A stretch of DNA of 64,000 bases from Streptomyces sp. NRRL F-5135 (GCF_000719775.1 NZ_JOHR01000004.1:248001-312000), one strand, 5' to 3'. Positions 24,862 to 33,942 are shown, counted from the stretch's first letter. Translations and numbers: made by a program. Notes: generated by a model not told the origin, from the sequence alone.

Positions 24862-27189
24862 ATGAAGTTCACTGACGGCTATTGGCAGATGCGCCCCGGC
24901 GTCACCGCGCGCTACGCGGTCTCCGTGGCCGACGCCGTCGTCACCGACGACCGGATCTCCCTCTACGCGCCGGTCGGCAAGGTCGGCCACCGGGGCGACA
25001 CGCTCAACGCGCCGCTGCTGACGGTGGAGTGCTTCTCCCCGGCCGAGGGCGTGATCGGCGTACGGCTCACCCACCACGGCGGCCGGCTGCCCCGGCGCCC
25101 GGAGTTCGCGCTCGCCACCGCCGGCGAGGCCGCGCCGCCCGCCAAGGTCGTCCGGCAGGGCTCGACGGCCGAGCTCACCTCCGGCGGGCTCACGCTGCGC
25201 ACCGGGACCGTGGCAGGCGCGCCCTGGCGGCTCGACTTCGTCGCCGACGGACGGGTCCTCACGTCCGTCGGGGCACGTGGCGCCGGCTTCGCGACCGACG
25301 CGGAGGGCCGGCACTTCATGCTGGGGCAGATGACGCTCGGCGTGGGGGAGCAGGTGTTCGGGCTCGGGGAGCGGTTCACCCCGTTCGTCAAGAACGGCCA
25401 GAGCGTCGACATCTGGCAGGCGGACGGCGGCACCAGCAGCGAGCAGGCCTACAAGAACGTTCCGTTCCACCTCACCGACCGGGGGTACGGCGTCTTCGTC
25501 AACCACCCGGGCCGGGTCGCCTACGAGGTCGGTTCCGAGGCGGTCGGGCGCGTCCAGTTCAGCGTCGAGGACCAGTCGCTGGAGTTCTTCGTCATCCACG
25601 GTCCGAGCCCCCGGGAGATCCTCGCCCGGTACACCGCGCTCACCGGCCGCCCCGCGCTGCCGCCCGCCTGGTCCTTCGGCCTGTGGCTGTCCACCTCCTT
25701 CACCACCTCCTACGACGAGGCCACGGTGAACAGGTTCGTCCAGGGCATGGCCGACGCCGAGGTCCCGCTGAGCGTCTTCCACTTCGACTGCTTCTGGATG
25801 CGCGAGTACCAGTGGTGCGACTTCGTCTGGGACCCGGACGTCTTCCCCGACCCCGACGGGATGCTCGCCCGGCTCAAGGAGCGGGGGCTGCGCGTCTGCG
25901 TGTGGATCAACCCGTACATCGCGCAGAAGTCCCCGCTGTTCGCGGAGGGCATGGCCCACGGCTATCTGCTCAAGAAGCCGGATGGCGACGTCTGGCAGTG
26001 GGACCGCTGGCAGGCCGGCATGGGCCTGGTCGACTTCACCAACCCGGACGCCCGGGCCTGGTACGCGAGCAAGCTGCGCGTCCTGCTCGACCAGGGCGTG
26101 GACTGCTTCAAGACCGACTTCGGCGAGCGGGTGCCCCTCGACGTCGAGTGGTACGACGGCTCCGACCCCGAGCGGATGCACAACTACTACACGCAGCTCT
26201 ACAACGAGACCGTCTTCCAGCTGCTGCTGGAGGAACGCGGCGAGGGCGAGGCGGTGCTCTTCGCCCGGTCCGCCACCTCCGGCGGGCAGCGGCTGCCCGT
26301 GCACTGGGGCGGTGACTGCGAGTCCACCTTCGAGGCGATGGCGGAGTCACTGCGCGGCGGGCTCTCGCTCGGGCTGTCCGGGTTCGGTTTCTGGAGCCAC
26401 GACATCGGCGGGTTCGAGGGAACGCCGACGCCCGCGCTCTTCAAGCGGTGGCTCCAGTTCGGCCTGCTGTCGTCGCACAGCCGCCTGCACGGCAGCAAGT
26501 CCTACCGGGTGCCGTGGGACTACGGCGACGAGGCCGTGGCCGTCGCCCGGTCCTTCACCCGCCTCAAGCACCGGCTGATGCCGTACCTCTACCGCGCGGC
26601 GACGCAGGCCAGGGACACCGGTACGCCCGTGATGCGCGCCATGCTGCTCGGCTTCCCGGACGACCCGGCCTGCCGCCCGCTGGACCGGCAGTACCTGCTG
26701 GGCGACGACCTGCTCGTGGCACCGGTCTTCACCGAGGAGGGCACGGTCGAGTTCTACGTGCCCGAGGGCACCTGGACGAACGTGCTCACCGGGGCCGAGG
26801 TGAGCGGACCCGGCTGGCACCGGGAGACCCACGGGTTCGCGACGCTGCCGCTGCTGGCCAGGCCCGGCGCGGTCATCCCGTTCGGAGCCGAGGGCGAGGG
26901 CCCCGAGTACGACTGGGCCGACGGGGTGACACTGCGGGTGTACGCCCCGGCCGAGGGAGTGGACACGGTCACGACGATCCCGGCCCCGGACGGCTCCGGC
27001 GCGGCGGCGGTCTTCACCACCCGGCGCACCGGCGACGAGATCGTGGTCGAGACCGACAGCGCGCTGCCGTGGAAGGTGCTGCTGGTGGGTGCCGCGCCCA
27101 CCGGTGAGGGGGCGGCGGACCGGCTCGGCGCGCTGTACAGCTGCCCCGCGGGCACACCACGGCTGACGGCCCGCTGGTCGCCCGCCTGA
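24862..27189 (+). CDS. GH31 alpha-xylosidase
   Basis: Intracellular retaining alpha-xylosidase of 775 aa that removes xylose from isoprimeverose-type ends of imported xyloglucan fragments. KTDFGERVP holds the nucleophile Asp419 and HWGGDCES the acid/base Asp485; their 66-residue spacing equals that of E. coli YicI (416/482). FDCFWMREYQWCDF is the conserved substrate region. Domain order is N-terminal beta-sandwich (about 1-260), barrel (about 265-600) and C-terminal beta domains. There is no signal peptide. The ATG at 24862 follows GGAGCAGGAG. It is the last gene of the operon and ends before a strong bidirectional terminator. Confidence 0.93.
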   Translation: MKFTDGYWQMRPGVTARYAVSVADAVVTDDRISLYAPVGKVGHRGDTLNAPLLTVECFSPAEGVIGVRLTHHGGRLPRRPEFALATAGEAAPPAKVVRQGSTAELTSGGLTLRTGTVAGAPWRLDFVADGRVLTSVGARGAGFATDAEGRHFMLGQMTLGVGEQVFGLGERFTPFVKNGQSVDIWQADGGTSSEQAYKNVPFHLTDRGYGVFVNHPGRVAYEVGSEAVGRVQFSVEDQSLEFFVIHGPSPREILARYTALTGRPALPPAWSFGLWLSTSFTTSYDEATVNRFVQGMADAEVPLSVFHFDCFWMREYQWCDFVWDPDVFPDPDGMLARLKERGLRVCVWINPYIAQKSPLFAEGMAHGYLLKKPDGDVWQWDRWQAGMGLVDFTNPDARAWYASKLRVLLDQGVDCFKTDFGERVPLDVEWYDGSDPERMHNYYTQLYNETVFQLLLEERGEGEAVLFARSATSGGQRLPVHWGGDCESTFEAMAESLRGGLSLGLSGFGFWSHDIGGFEGTPTPALFKRWLQFGLLSSHSRLHGSKSYRVPWDYGDEAVAVARSFTRLKHRLMPYLYRAATQARDTGTPVMRAMLLGFPDDPACRPLDRQYLLGDDLLVAPVFTEEGTVEFYVPEGTWTNVLTGAEVSGPGWHRETHGFATLPLLARPGAVIPFGAEGEGPEYDWADGVTLRVYAPAEGVDTVTTIPAPDGSGAAAVFTTRRTGDEIVVETDSALPWKVLLVGAAPTGEGAADRLGALYSCPAGTPRLTARWSPA

Positions 27190-27231
27190 CACCGGTCCCG
27201 GTCCGGGGCGCTGCCTTTCCCGGACGGACCG

Positions 27232-27265
27232 AGGGTGCCGTCGGCCGGTGGGCCGACGGCACCCT
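27232..27265. terminator. strong bidirectional terminator
   Basis: AGGGTGCCGTCGGCC and its exact complement form a 15-base stem around a GGTG loop, between the convergent alpha-xylosidase and chitinase genes. Confidence 0.85.
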
Positions 27266-27322
27266 GAGCACGAAGCGTGAAGCACGGTGTCCGCGTGCGC
27301 TGCCGGGACCGGCAGCTCGCGG

Positions 27323-28111
27323 TCAGCAGCTGAGGTTGGAGCCCGGGTCCACGCCGAGCATCTGCGCGAAGCTCTTGTACGTGTCGATCCGGCTCTGGAC
27401 CTGGGCCGGATTTCCGCCGTTGCACTCCAGGCTGCCGTTGATGCCGCGGATGGTCTCACCGAATCCGGCTCCGTTGACCATGGCGTCGTGCGGGGTCATG
27501 GTGCCCGGCCCGCTCTGGGTGTTCCAGTACCACAGACCGGTCTTCCAGGCCACCGCGGCGTCGTTCTGCACGAGGTCCGGATTGTTCAGCAGATCGATTC
27601 CGAGTGCGTCACCCGCGGCCTTGTAGTTGAAATTCCAGCTGAGCTGGATCGGGCCCCTCCCGTAATACTTGTCCGTTCCCGCCGGGCAGCCGTACGGCTG
27701 ATTGGTGTCGCAATAGTGCGGGTAATTCGCGGTGTTCTGTTCGACCACGTGCACCAGGCCGCCGGTCTCATGGCCGACATTCGCGAGGAATGCCGCGGCC
27801 TCCTGCTTGCGTACGGTGTCACTGCCCGTGCCGGCGAATCCCGGATAGGCGCTGAGCGCCGCGGTCAGGCCGCTGTAGGTGTAGAAGGGATTGCGGTTCG
27901 GGAACATCTGATTGAACTGCGCCTCGCTGACGACGAAGTCCGCCGCCAGGGGGGTTGTCCGCTCCGCCCCGGCCGATCGGTCCGTCGACGCCGACAGCTC
28001 CGCCGGCGCGGGCGGTCCGGCCTGGGCCGGAGAGGACGGCGCGAGTGACAGCACGGCGAGCGCCGCGGTCGCGGAGGCCGCGGCGAGCAGTCCGAGGGTG
28101 CGCTGAGGCAT
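27323..28111 (-). CDS. secreted GH19 chitinase
   Basis: Inverting endochitinase of 262 aa. The signal peptide runs to about residue 31 (APSSPAQA), followed by a short linker and a GH19 catalytic domain. Glu115 in GHETGG is the general acid and Glu124 the base, a spacing of 9 as in bacterial GH19 enzymes; YYGRGPIQLSWN is the family signature. There is no chitin-binding domain, so it is the compact ChiG-like form. The ATG at 28111 is preceded by GAGGAG at 11 bases; a GTG 12 bases upstream is possible. It lies next to a chitin-active LPMO but behind that gene's terminators. Confidence 0.93.
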   Translation of the reverse strand: MPQRTLGLLAAASATAALAVLSLAPSSPAQAGPPAPAELSASTDRSAGAERTTPLAADFVVSEAQFNQMFPNRNPFYTYSGLTAALSAYPGFAGTGSDTVRKQEAAAFLANVGHETGGLVHVVEQNTANYPHYCDTNQPYGCPAGTDKYYGRGPIQLSWNFNYKAAGDALGIDLLNNPDLVQNDAAVAWKTGLWYWNTQSGPGTMTPHDAMVNGAGFGETIRGINGSLECNGGNPAQVQSRIDTYKSFAQMLGVDPGSNLSC

Positions 28112-28196
28112 GTGAGTGATCACTCCTCGACCGGGCCGCCGACGCAGACGGCGGCCCGGTTCGTGTGTGGGGGGAATCTCGTGGGGGGAATGGACC

Positions 28197-28216
28197 GGGC
28201 CTTGGCCTCAAGGCCC
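28197..28216 (-). terminator. second hairpin downstream of LPMO
   Basis: GGGCCTTG and CAAGGCCC form a perfect 8-base stem with a 4-base loop, about 90 bases beyond the LPMO stop and upstream of the chitinase promoter region. Confidence 0.5.
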
Positions 28217-28254
28217 CGGCGCCCGGCCCCGGGATCGAATCACTGCATCGGGAA

Positions 28255-28295
28255 CAGGCCCCTGTTTCGGGGACGGGCCCCGACTCAGGGGCCTG
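28255..28295 (-). terminator. strong terminator after LPMO
   Basis: CAGGCCCCTG and CAGGGGCCTG make a 10-base outer stem. After a 2x2 internal loop, TCGGGG and CCCCGA make a 6-base inner stem with a 5-base loop. It starts 10 bases beyond the LPMO stop codon. Confidence 0.8.
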
Positions 28296-28304
28296 CGTGG
28301 CCGC

Positions 28305-28823
28305 TCAGCCGCCGACGTTCACGTCGATGCAGGCGTAGAACGCGTTCGCGGTGTCCGCGACGTTCCAGACGGCAAGGATCTTCTGCTTGCCCGACAGGCC
28401 GCCGAAGTCCACCTGGTGGGTGACGGTCGCGCCGGGCTGGGCGCCGTTGTCGTTGAACTCCGCGATCTTCTGGCCGCCGGCGAAGTACTGCCAGGTGCTG
28501 GTGGCGTGGCGCGCCGTCAGCTTCCACTCGAACGACGTGGTCTTCGAGACGGGGGTCACGGCCCAGCCCTTGGAGTCGTCGTCCAGTTCGGAGAACCGGG
28601 AGTTGCCGCCGCTGCAGCTGGTGAGGCCCTTGGACCCCTCCACGCTCTGCGGCTCGTACGTGATGTCACCGCACGCGACGGTCCCGGCGGCGCACTGCGC
28701 CTGCCTGCTGGGCGGGTTCGAGATATATCCGTGAGCGCTGGCGGAACTTGCCGGCAGACTCAATGCGAGAACCGGCGCCAGGGCAATTCCCAGCCCGGCG
28801 GCCAACTTCTTTTTGGGGTGCAC
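28305..28823 (-). CDS. secreted AA10 lytic polysaccharide monooxygenase (chitin type)
   Basis: Copper enzyme that oxidatively cleaves crystalline chitin and opens it to chitinases. The signal peptide is residues 1-30 (ending SSASA), so the mature protein begins with His31-Gly-Tyr, the N-terminal half of the histidine brace; His106 in LTARHATS is the second ligand. Cys pairs and ANAFYAC near the C-terminus also fit AA10. The length, 172 aa, is a bare catalytic domain. The GTG at 28823 is chosen because GAAGGAG lies 5 bases upstream. About 160 bases upstream are two direct repeats matching DasR/chitinase promoter elements, so induction by chitin breakdown products is likely. Confidence 0.93.
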   Translation of the reverse strand: MHPKKKLAAGLGIALAPVLALSLPASSASAHGYISNPPSRQAQCAAGTVACGDITYEPQSVEGSKGLTSCSGGNSRFSELDDDSKGWAVTPVSKTTSFEWKLTARHATSTWQYFAGGQKIAEFNDNGAQPGATVTHQVDFGGLSGKQKILAVWNVADTANAFYACIDVNVGG

Positions 28824-28978
28824 ACCTACTCCTTCACATCGGTCTTCCCGCGCGAAGTCCGGACCGTGGGGGATCCGGCACACGGCGGGTCGGCCTCTCA
28901 AGTGTGGGGGTCCAAGAGGCGCGAAGGGCGATGGCCCGTTCCTTTCCAGGCGCAAGGAAATGCGGAAGCGGCAGGGAA

Positions 28979-29004
28979 AGGTCTTGACCACTTGGACTAG
29001 ACCA
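28979..29004 (-). promoter_or_regulatory. DasR-type element / chitinase direct repeats
   Basis: Read on the minus strand, TGGTCTAGTCCA (29004-28993) differs at one base from the DasR core TGGTCTAGACCA. Two bases on follows TGGTCAAGACCT (28990-28979). Paired 12-base direct repeats of this kind are known in Streptomyces chitinase promoters. They sit about 155-180 bases upstream of the LPMO start. Confidence 0.75.
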
Positions 29005-29122
29005 TACAGGCCGGAGTTCGCCCGTCAAGGGGAAAGGGCGAAAGGCCAGTTGGAGGTGGGGCTGGTGCGGCACGCCGACGTGACGCGCCGAACGGTTCTT
29101 TTCCTGATGAGGCGCCTAAAAT

Positions 29123-29138
29123 GCCGACATTTGTCGGC
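29123..29138. promoter_or_regulatory. operator-like palindrome before MMPL gene
   Basis: GCCGAC-ATTT-GTCGGC is a perfect inverted repeat 33 bases upstream of the transporter start, and TAAAAT just before it (29117-29122) could be a -10 box. Its size suits a TetR or MarR dimer, but no such gene is adjacent. The rest of the gap 28824-29171 holds the LPMO promoter. Confidence 0.45.
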
Positions 29139-29171
29139 GCGGTCGACGGCCACGCCCTCTGAGGGGAACGC

Positions 29172-31520
29172 ATGAAAGCGCGGAGCGGCGGACACGGACA
29201 CACGCCGGACGACAGGGCACCCGGCGGACCGCTCCAACGGCTGGGGGAGTGGTGCGCGCGTCACTTCGCCGTCGTCATCGTTCTCTGGCTGGTCGCCCTC
29301 GGCGGGCTGCACGCGCTCCAGAGCGTCTGCGGCGGCACCTACTCCGACAACTTCACGCTGCCGGGCACCCAGTCAGACACGGGCGCCCGGCTGCTCGCCG
29401 CGCACGCGCCGCAGGCCGCGGGCATCGCCGCCCAGGTCGTCCTGCACGACAGCCGGGGACCGCTCACCGACCGGCGGAGCGAGATCGAGGAGGCCGTCGG
29501 CGCACTGCAGAAGCTGCCGCACGTCCTCGGCGCCGAGAGCCCGCTGCCCGCGACACCGGCCGCGCCGCCCACCGGCGCGCTGACGCCCGACGGCAGGACC
29601 GGGTACATCACCGTACGGTTCGACACCCTTCCCACCGCACTGCCGAGCAGCTACCTGCACGGCGTGGACGCGGCGGTCGAGCCGCTGCGGGAGGCGGGCG
29701 TCCAGGTCGAGTACGGCGGTCCGCTCGGGGAACTCGCCCGGCCGGCCCCGTCCGACATGACCAGTGAGGCCATCGGCTTCGCGGTGGCCGTGCTCGTCCT
29801 GCTTCTCGGATTCGGCAGCGTCCTGGCCGCCGGGATCCCCTTGCTCACCGCCCTGGCCGGGGTGGTCGTCGGACTGGCCTGCCTGGGGCTGATCGCGGCG
29901 GCCACCACGTTCGCGAGCGTCTCGCCCACCCTCGCCACCATGATCGGTCTCGGCGTCGGCATCGACTACGCGCTCTTCCTGATCACCCGTCACCGGCAGC
30001 TGGTCATGGACGGAGCCGCCCCGGCGACGGCCGCGGGCCGGGCGGTGGCCACCAGCGGGCGGGCCGTCGTGGTCTCGGGCTGCACGGTCATCGTCGCCCT
30101 GGCCGGGCTGTACGTGTCCCAGGTCGGCTTCATCGGAAAGCTGGGGGTCGCGGCGGCCGTCACGGTCGTCACCGCCGTCCTCGGCGCGGTCACCCTGGTC
30201 CCCGCGCTGCTGGGGCTCGCGGGCCGCCGGATCGACCGCTACCGGCTGCGGCGGCCGGTGGCCGAAATGGCCCCGGCATCCGCCCCGCCCGGAGGGCCCG
30301 GTCCGGCCGGCACGCGTCCGGTCGTGCCCGCGAAGGCGCGGCGGCGCGGCGGCTGGACCGGCTACGCCCGGCAGGTGGAACGCCGCCCCTGGTGGTTCCT
30401 GGTCGGGGGCCTCGTCGTCCTGGTCGTGCTCGCGGTCCCCCTGTTCTCCATCCGCCTCGGCCACATCGACGACGGGGCCGACCCCACCAGCTTCACCGAC
30501 CGGCGCGCCTACGACCTCATCGCCGCCGGCTTCGGACCGGGTGCCAACGGCCCGTTCACCCTGGTCGTCGACCAGAGCGCGGTGCCCGCGACGGACCGCG
30601 CCGCACTCGCGTCGAACCTGGCGAAGGCACTCACCGGTGTCCCGGGCGCCGCGCACGTCACACCGCTCCGGCCGACCACCGACGGCCGGCTGCTGACGGC
30701 CACCGCTCTCTCGCGCACCTCCCCGCAGTCGGCCGGTACGGCCCGCCTCTTCGACGACCTCAAGGACGACGCGCTGCCGCGCGGCGCGCGCTCCACGGCG
30801 GCCCGGACCTATGTGACGGGCCCGACCGCGGCCCAGGAGGACTTCAAGGCCATCCTGACCGCACGGCTGCCGATCATCATCGGGGTGGTCGTCGCCCTGG
30901 CCTTCGTCATCATCCTCGTCGTCTTCCGCGGCCCGCTCGTGGCGCTCAAGGCCGCCGTGCTCAACCTCCTGTCCATCGCCGCCTCGTACGGCGTGGTGGT
31001 GGCGGTCTTCCAGTGGGGCTGGGGCGGACCGGAGCTGGGCGTCAACGGGACGGTGCCGATCGAGAGCTACGTACCGATGATGATGTTCGCCATCGTCTTC
31101 GGCCTGAGCATGGACTACGAGGTGTTCCTGCTGGCCCGGGTGTACGAGGCGTGGCTGCGCACCCGTGACAGCCGGGGCAGTGTCGCGCACGGCCTTTCGA
31201 TCACGGCCCGGGTCATCAGCTGTGCCGCGCTGATCATGGTCAGCGTCTTCGCCGCGTTCATCGTGAGCGACAACATCGTGGTCAAGATGCTGGGCCTCGG
31301 CCTGGCCGTCAGCGTGCTGGTCGACGCGACGGTCGTCCGGCTGCTGCTCGTACCGGCGGTCATGACCCTGCTCGGCCCGCGTGCCTGGTGGAGCGGTCCG
31401 CTCCCGGATGCGCGATCGCCGGTCAGCGGTGAAGGTGGAGGAGAGCGGGGGCCGAGGACCGAGCGAGGAGTGGGCCATGTCGATGCTCGACAAGCTGAAG
31501 GGCCTCATCAAGGGACATGA
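29172..31520 (+). CDS. MMPL/RND-family membrane transporter
   Basis: Large RND-type exporter of 782 aa with the expected layout: one helix near residue 35, an extracytoplasmic loop, a block of helices (about 195-360), a cytoplasmic linker, another helix with a second loop, and a final helix block (about 565-745). The signatures GLGVGIDYALFLITRHRQ and FGLSMDYEVFLLARVYEAW carry the paired Asp-Tyr residues used for proton coupling. Actinobacterial members export lipids or drugs. The ATG follows GAGGGG. The last 44 bases overlap the next small gene in another frame. A palindrome upstream suggests local regulation. Confidence 0.9.
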   Translation: MKARSGGHGHTPDDRAPGGPLQRLGEWCARHFAVVIVLWLVALGGLHALQSVCGGTYSDNFTLPGTQSDTGARLLAAHAPQAAGIAAQVVLHDSRGPLTDRRSEIEEAVGALQKLPHVLGAESPLPATPAAPPTGALTPDGRTGYITVRFDTLPTALPSSYLHGVDAAVEPLREAGVQVEYGGPLGELARPAPSDMTSEAIGFAVAVLVLLLGFGSVLAAGIPLLTALAGVVVGLACLGLIAAATTFASVSPTLATMIGLGVGIDYALFLITRHRQLVMDGAAPATAAGRAVATSGRAVVVSGCTVIVALAGLYVSQVGFIGKLGVAAAVTVVTAVLGAVTLVPALLGLAGRRIDRYRLRRPVAEMAPASAPPGGPGPAGTRPVVPAKARRRGGWTGYARQVERRPWWFLVGGLVVLVVLAVPLFSIRLGHIDDGADPTSFTDRRAYDLIAAGFGPGANGPFTLVVDQSAVPATDRAALASNLAKALTGVPGAAHVTPLRPTTDGRLLTATALSRTSPQSAGTARLFDDLKDDALPRGARSTAARTYVTGPTAAQEDFKAILTARLPIIIGVVVALAFVIILVVFRGPLVALKAAVLNLLSIAASYGVVVAVFQWGWGGPELGVNGTVPIESYVPMMMFAIVFGLSMDYEVFLLARVYEAWLRTRDSRGSVAHGLSITARVISCAALIMVSVFAAFIVSDNIVVKMLGLGLAVSVLVDATVVRLLLVPAVMTLLGPRAWWSGPLPDARSPVSGEGGGERGPRTERGVGHVDARQAEGPHQGT

Positions 31521-31677
31521 GGACACCGCGCGCCAAGGGGTGGAGAAGGCGGGCGACGCCGTCGACCGCAGGACCGGGAACAAGTACCGCGACCAGGTCG
31601 ACACCGCGCAGCGGAAGCTGGACGAGCAGATCGGCACGCAGGAGCCGCCCTCGGACGACAGGCCGCCGCACGGCTGA
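31477..31677 (+). CDS. Rv0909-type antitoxin-like small protein
   Basis: A 66-aa, highly charged helical protein (LDKLKGLIKGHEDTARQGVE) that resembles the small MT0933/Rv0909-type family annotated as putative antitoxins. The ATG at 31477 follows GAGGAG by 7 bases and lies inside the 3' end of the transporter gene. No toxin-like gene is adjacent, so the antitoxin label is only a family name. Coupling to the transporter by the 44-base overlap suggests co-expression. Confidence 0.75.
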   Translation: MSMLDKLKGLIKGHEDTARQGVEKAGDAVDRRTGNKYRDQVDTAQRKLDEQIGTQEPPSDDRPPHG

Positions 31678-31700
31678 CGCGGCCCGCCCCGGGGTGACGT

Positions 31701-31765
31701 CCGGGCGGGGGCGCGGTGGTGCACCGTACGCCGAAGGGCGGTGCACCACCGCGCCCCCCGCCCGG
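31701..31765. terminator. very long bidirectional terminator hairpin
   Basis: Arms 31701-31725 (CCGGGCGGGGGCGCGG...) and 31740-31765 pair over 25 bases with a single bulged base and a 14-base loop, between the convergent antitoxin-like and endonuclease genes. Confidence 0.85.
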
Positions 31766-31770
31766 ACGCG

Positions 31771-32502
31771 TCAGCTCCTGCTCCGGCTCGTGCCGGACTT
31801 CCCCTTGCCGTCCTTGCCCGTCTTGCGGCCTCCGCCGCCACCTCCCTTGTCGCCCTTCGCCCGCTTCTCCTTGGCCCCCTTGTCAAGGGCCGCGCGTACC
31901 ATCGCCGCGGCGAAGAGCGCCGGGTCGGTACCGGTGTCGCCCGCCAGCTCGGCCAGGACCTCGGTCCGGGTCGGCAGACCGCGCTTGCGTGCCCCTTGCA
32001 ACGTCTTCTCGTCCAGGTACGGGGCGACTTCCGGCCAGATCCCCTGCACCTCGCGCAGGAAGATGTCCACGCCCACGGGGCCGAGCCCCGGCACCTCGCG
32101 CAGCAGCGACCGCATCGTGTCGATGTCGCCGTCCGCCGCCTCGCGGAGCCGGCGCAGATCGCCGTGGTACTTCTCCAGCAGCAGTTCGGCACCTCGGCCA
32201 AGCTGGGTGGAGGTGCGTTCGTCGTAGCGGCGGTAGCCGCCCACGCCCAGCGCGTCCACCCGCCGCTGCCAGCCGGCGTCGGCCATGCGCCGGGGCGTGC
32301 GGAACCCGGCCTCCGAGAGCGCCCGGGAACTCGCCACGGCGATGCCGCTGCTGATCCGAGCGCTCAACAAGCAGGCGAGCACGAGCAGTTGGTAGAGCGG
32401 CTGGGGAGTGTTCCGCAACGGGATGCGCGCCTCGTCGGCATACGTACGGCCATAGGCGTCGAGCAGGTCCCGCACGGCTTCCCGATCGCTGGTTCGCGGC
32501 AC
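31771..32502 (-). CDS. HhH-GPD endonuclease III-like protein
   Basis: A 243-aa helix-hairpin-helix protein. VPGLGPVGVDIFLREV is the HhH followed by the GPD-type Asp, as in the endonuclease III/AlkA base-excision superfamily. The iron-sulphur Cys cluster of true Nth and the usual catalytic Lys cannot be pointed out, so base specificity is uncertain. After about residue 205 there is a Lys/Gly/Ser-rich basic tail, probably for non-specific DNA contact. The GTG at 32502 is chosen for its AGGAGG site 6 bases upstream. Confidence 0.78.
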   Translation of the reverse strand: MPRTSDREAVRDLLDAYGRTYADEARIPLRNTPQPLYQLLVLACLLSARISSGIAVASSRALSEAGFRTPRRMADAGWQRRVDALGVGGYRRYDERTSTQLGRGAELLLEKYHGDLRRLREAADGDIDTMRSLLREVPGLGPVGVDIFLREVQGIWPEVAPYLDEKTLQGARKRGLPTRTEVLAELAGDTGTDPALFAAAMVRAALDKGAKEKRAKGDKGGGGGGRKTGKDGKGKSGTSRSRS

Positions 32503-32715
32503 GGCGGTCCTCCTGTCCTCTTCTCCCTGTTTCTCCCTGTCGCTGTCTCCGCTTCTCCGTGCGACGGCCGTGGAGGGACGGCCCCGGCCGTCGTTCTCCC
32601 ATTGTGACTCCGCGCCATGGCGGTCGCATTCCTTCGCGTATCGAACCGGAAGCCCCTTCCGCCCGTGCCATGAGTGGCATGTGCACGACCAACCGACGAG
32701 AGGCAGCAACCCGCG

Positions 32716-33942
32716 ATGAACAGACCGGAGTTACCCCGCCGCTCCCGGCGGACCCTCGCCGTCCTCGCCCTCGCCCTCAGCACCGCCCTCGCGCTTCCGA
32801 CCGCGTCGACCGCCGCCGGCCCCGCCGCTCCCACCACCACCGTGGTCACCTGGGGAGCGAGCGCCGACCGGCTGGACGCCTCGGTGCCCGACCGCACCCA
32901 CCGGGTCGTCCTGCGCACCAGCGCGGGGGGCAGCGCCCTGCGCATCCGCCTGTCCAACGCCTTCGGCACCGAGCCGGTGACCTTCGGCCGGGCGTACGTG
33001 GGACTGCGGGACACGGGTGCGGCGCTGGTGCCCGGCACCAACCGCCCGCTGACCTTCCGCGGCGCCGCCTCGGTCACGGTCCCGCCCGGCGGCTCCGTGT
33101 ACAGCGACCCGCTGCGCGGCACCGTACGTCCGCAGGCCGACCTGGCCGTGAGCGTGTACGTCCGGGACGCGTCCGGCACCGCGACCGGGCACCGGATGGG
33201 GCTGCAGACCTCCTACATCGCCCCGGCCGGTGAGCACGCGGCGGAGGAGTCCGGCACGGCCTACACCCAGCAGACCAGCTTCCGGTACTACCTCGACGCG
33301 GTGGTCGTCGACGCCCCGCGCGGCACCGGTGCCGTGGTGGCGTTCGGCGACTCGATCACCGACGGCGCCGTCACCACGGCGGACACCAACCGCCGCTGGC
33401 CCGACTTCCTCGCGAGGCGGCTGCTGGCCGACCGGCGCACCCCGCTCAAGGGCGTCGCCAACGAGGGCATCTCCGGCAACAAGGTGCTCTCGGACGGCGC
33501 GGGCGAGAGCGCGCTCAAGCGGCTGGACCGGGACGTCCTCTCCCAGCGCGGGTTGCGGACCGTGCTCCTGCTCGAAGGCGTCAACGACCTCAAGGCCACC
33601 CCGGCGCCGACGGCCGCCCAGCTGATCGCCGGCTACCAGGAGATCATTCGGCGCACGCACGCGGCCGGGGCCTGCGTGGTCGGGGCGACGGTGCTGCCCT
33701 ACGAGGGCTGGCGCGAGTGGAACGAGGGCGGTGAGGCGATCCGGCAGGAGGTCAACGCGTTCATCCGGAACAGCGGCGCGTTCGACGCGGTGGTGGACTT
33801 CGACGCGGCCGTTCAGGACCCGGCGGCGCCGCGCAGAATGCTGCCCGCGTACGACAGCGGGGACCACCTGCACCCCAACGACGCCGGCATGGAAGTGATG
33901 GCGGGCGCGGTGGACTTGCGCGCCCTGCGCTGCGCGCGCTGA
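32716..33942 (+). CDS. secreted SGNH/GDSL hydrolase with a TTA codon
   Basis: Secreted esterase/lipase-like protein of 408 aa with an Arg-rich signal peptide cleaved near residue 34, an N-terminal beta-sandwich of about 165 residues and a C-terminal SGNH domain. Catalytic Ser213 is in FGDSITDG; GISGNK, EGVNDL and GDHLHPND supply the oxyanion Gly, Asn and the Asp-His pair. Codon 6 is TTA (32731-32733), the only leucine TTA I found in the window, so translation should depend on the bldA tRNA and be developmentally timed. The ATG follows GAGAGG. The substrate is unknown; acetyl or acyl esters of polysaccharide are likely. Confidence 0.9.
   Translation: MNRPELPRRSRRTLAVLALALSTALALPTASTAAGPAAPTTTVVTWGASADRLDASVPDRTHRVVLRTSAGGSALRIRLSNAFGTEPVTFGRAYVGLRDTGAALVPGTNRPLTFRGAASVTVPPGGSVYSDPLRGTVRPQADLAVSVYVRDASGTATGHRMGLQTSYIAPAGEHAAEESGTAYTQQTSFRYYLDAVVVDAPRGTGAVVAFGDSITDGAVTTADTNRRWPDFLARRLLADRRTPLKGVANEGISGNKVLSDGAGESALKRLDRDVLSQRGLRTVLLLEGVNDLKATPAPTAAQLIAGYQEIIRRTHAAGACVVGATVLPYEGWREWNEGGEAIRQEVNAFIRNSGAFDAVVDFDAAVQDPAAPRRMLPAYDSGDHLHPNDAGMEVMAGAVDLRALRCAR

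Noticed and set aside
31477..31677. Toxin-antitoxin module
   Set aside because: The small protein resembles a family named antitoxin, but no toxin-sized gene is next to it, so I do not call a module.
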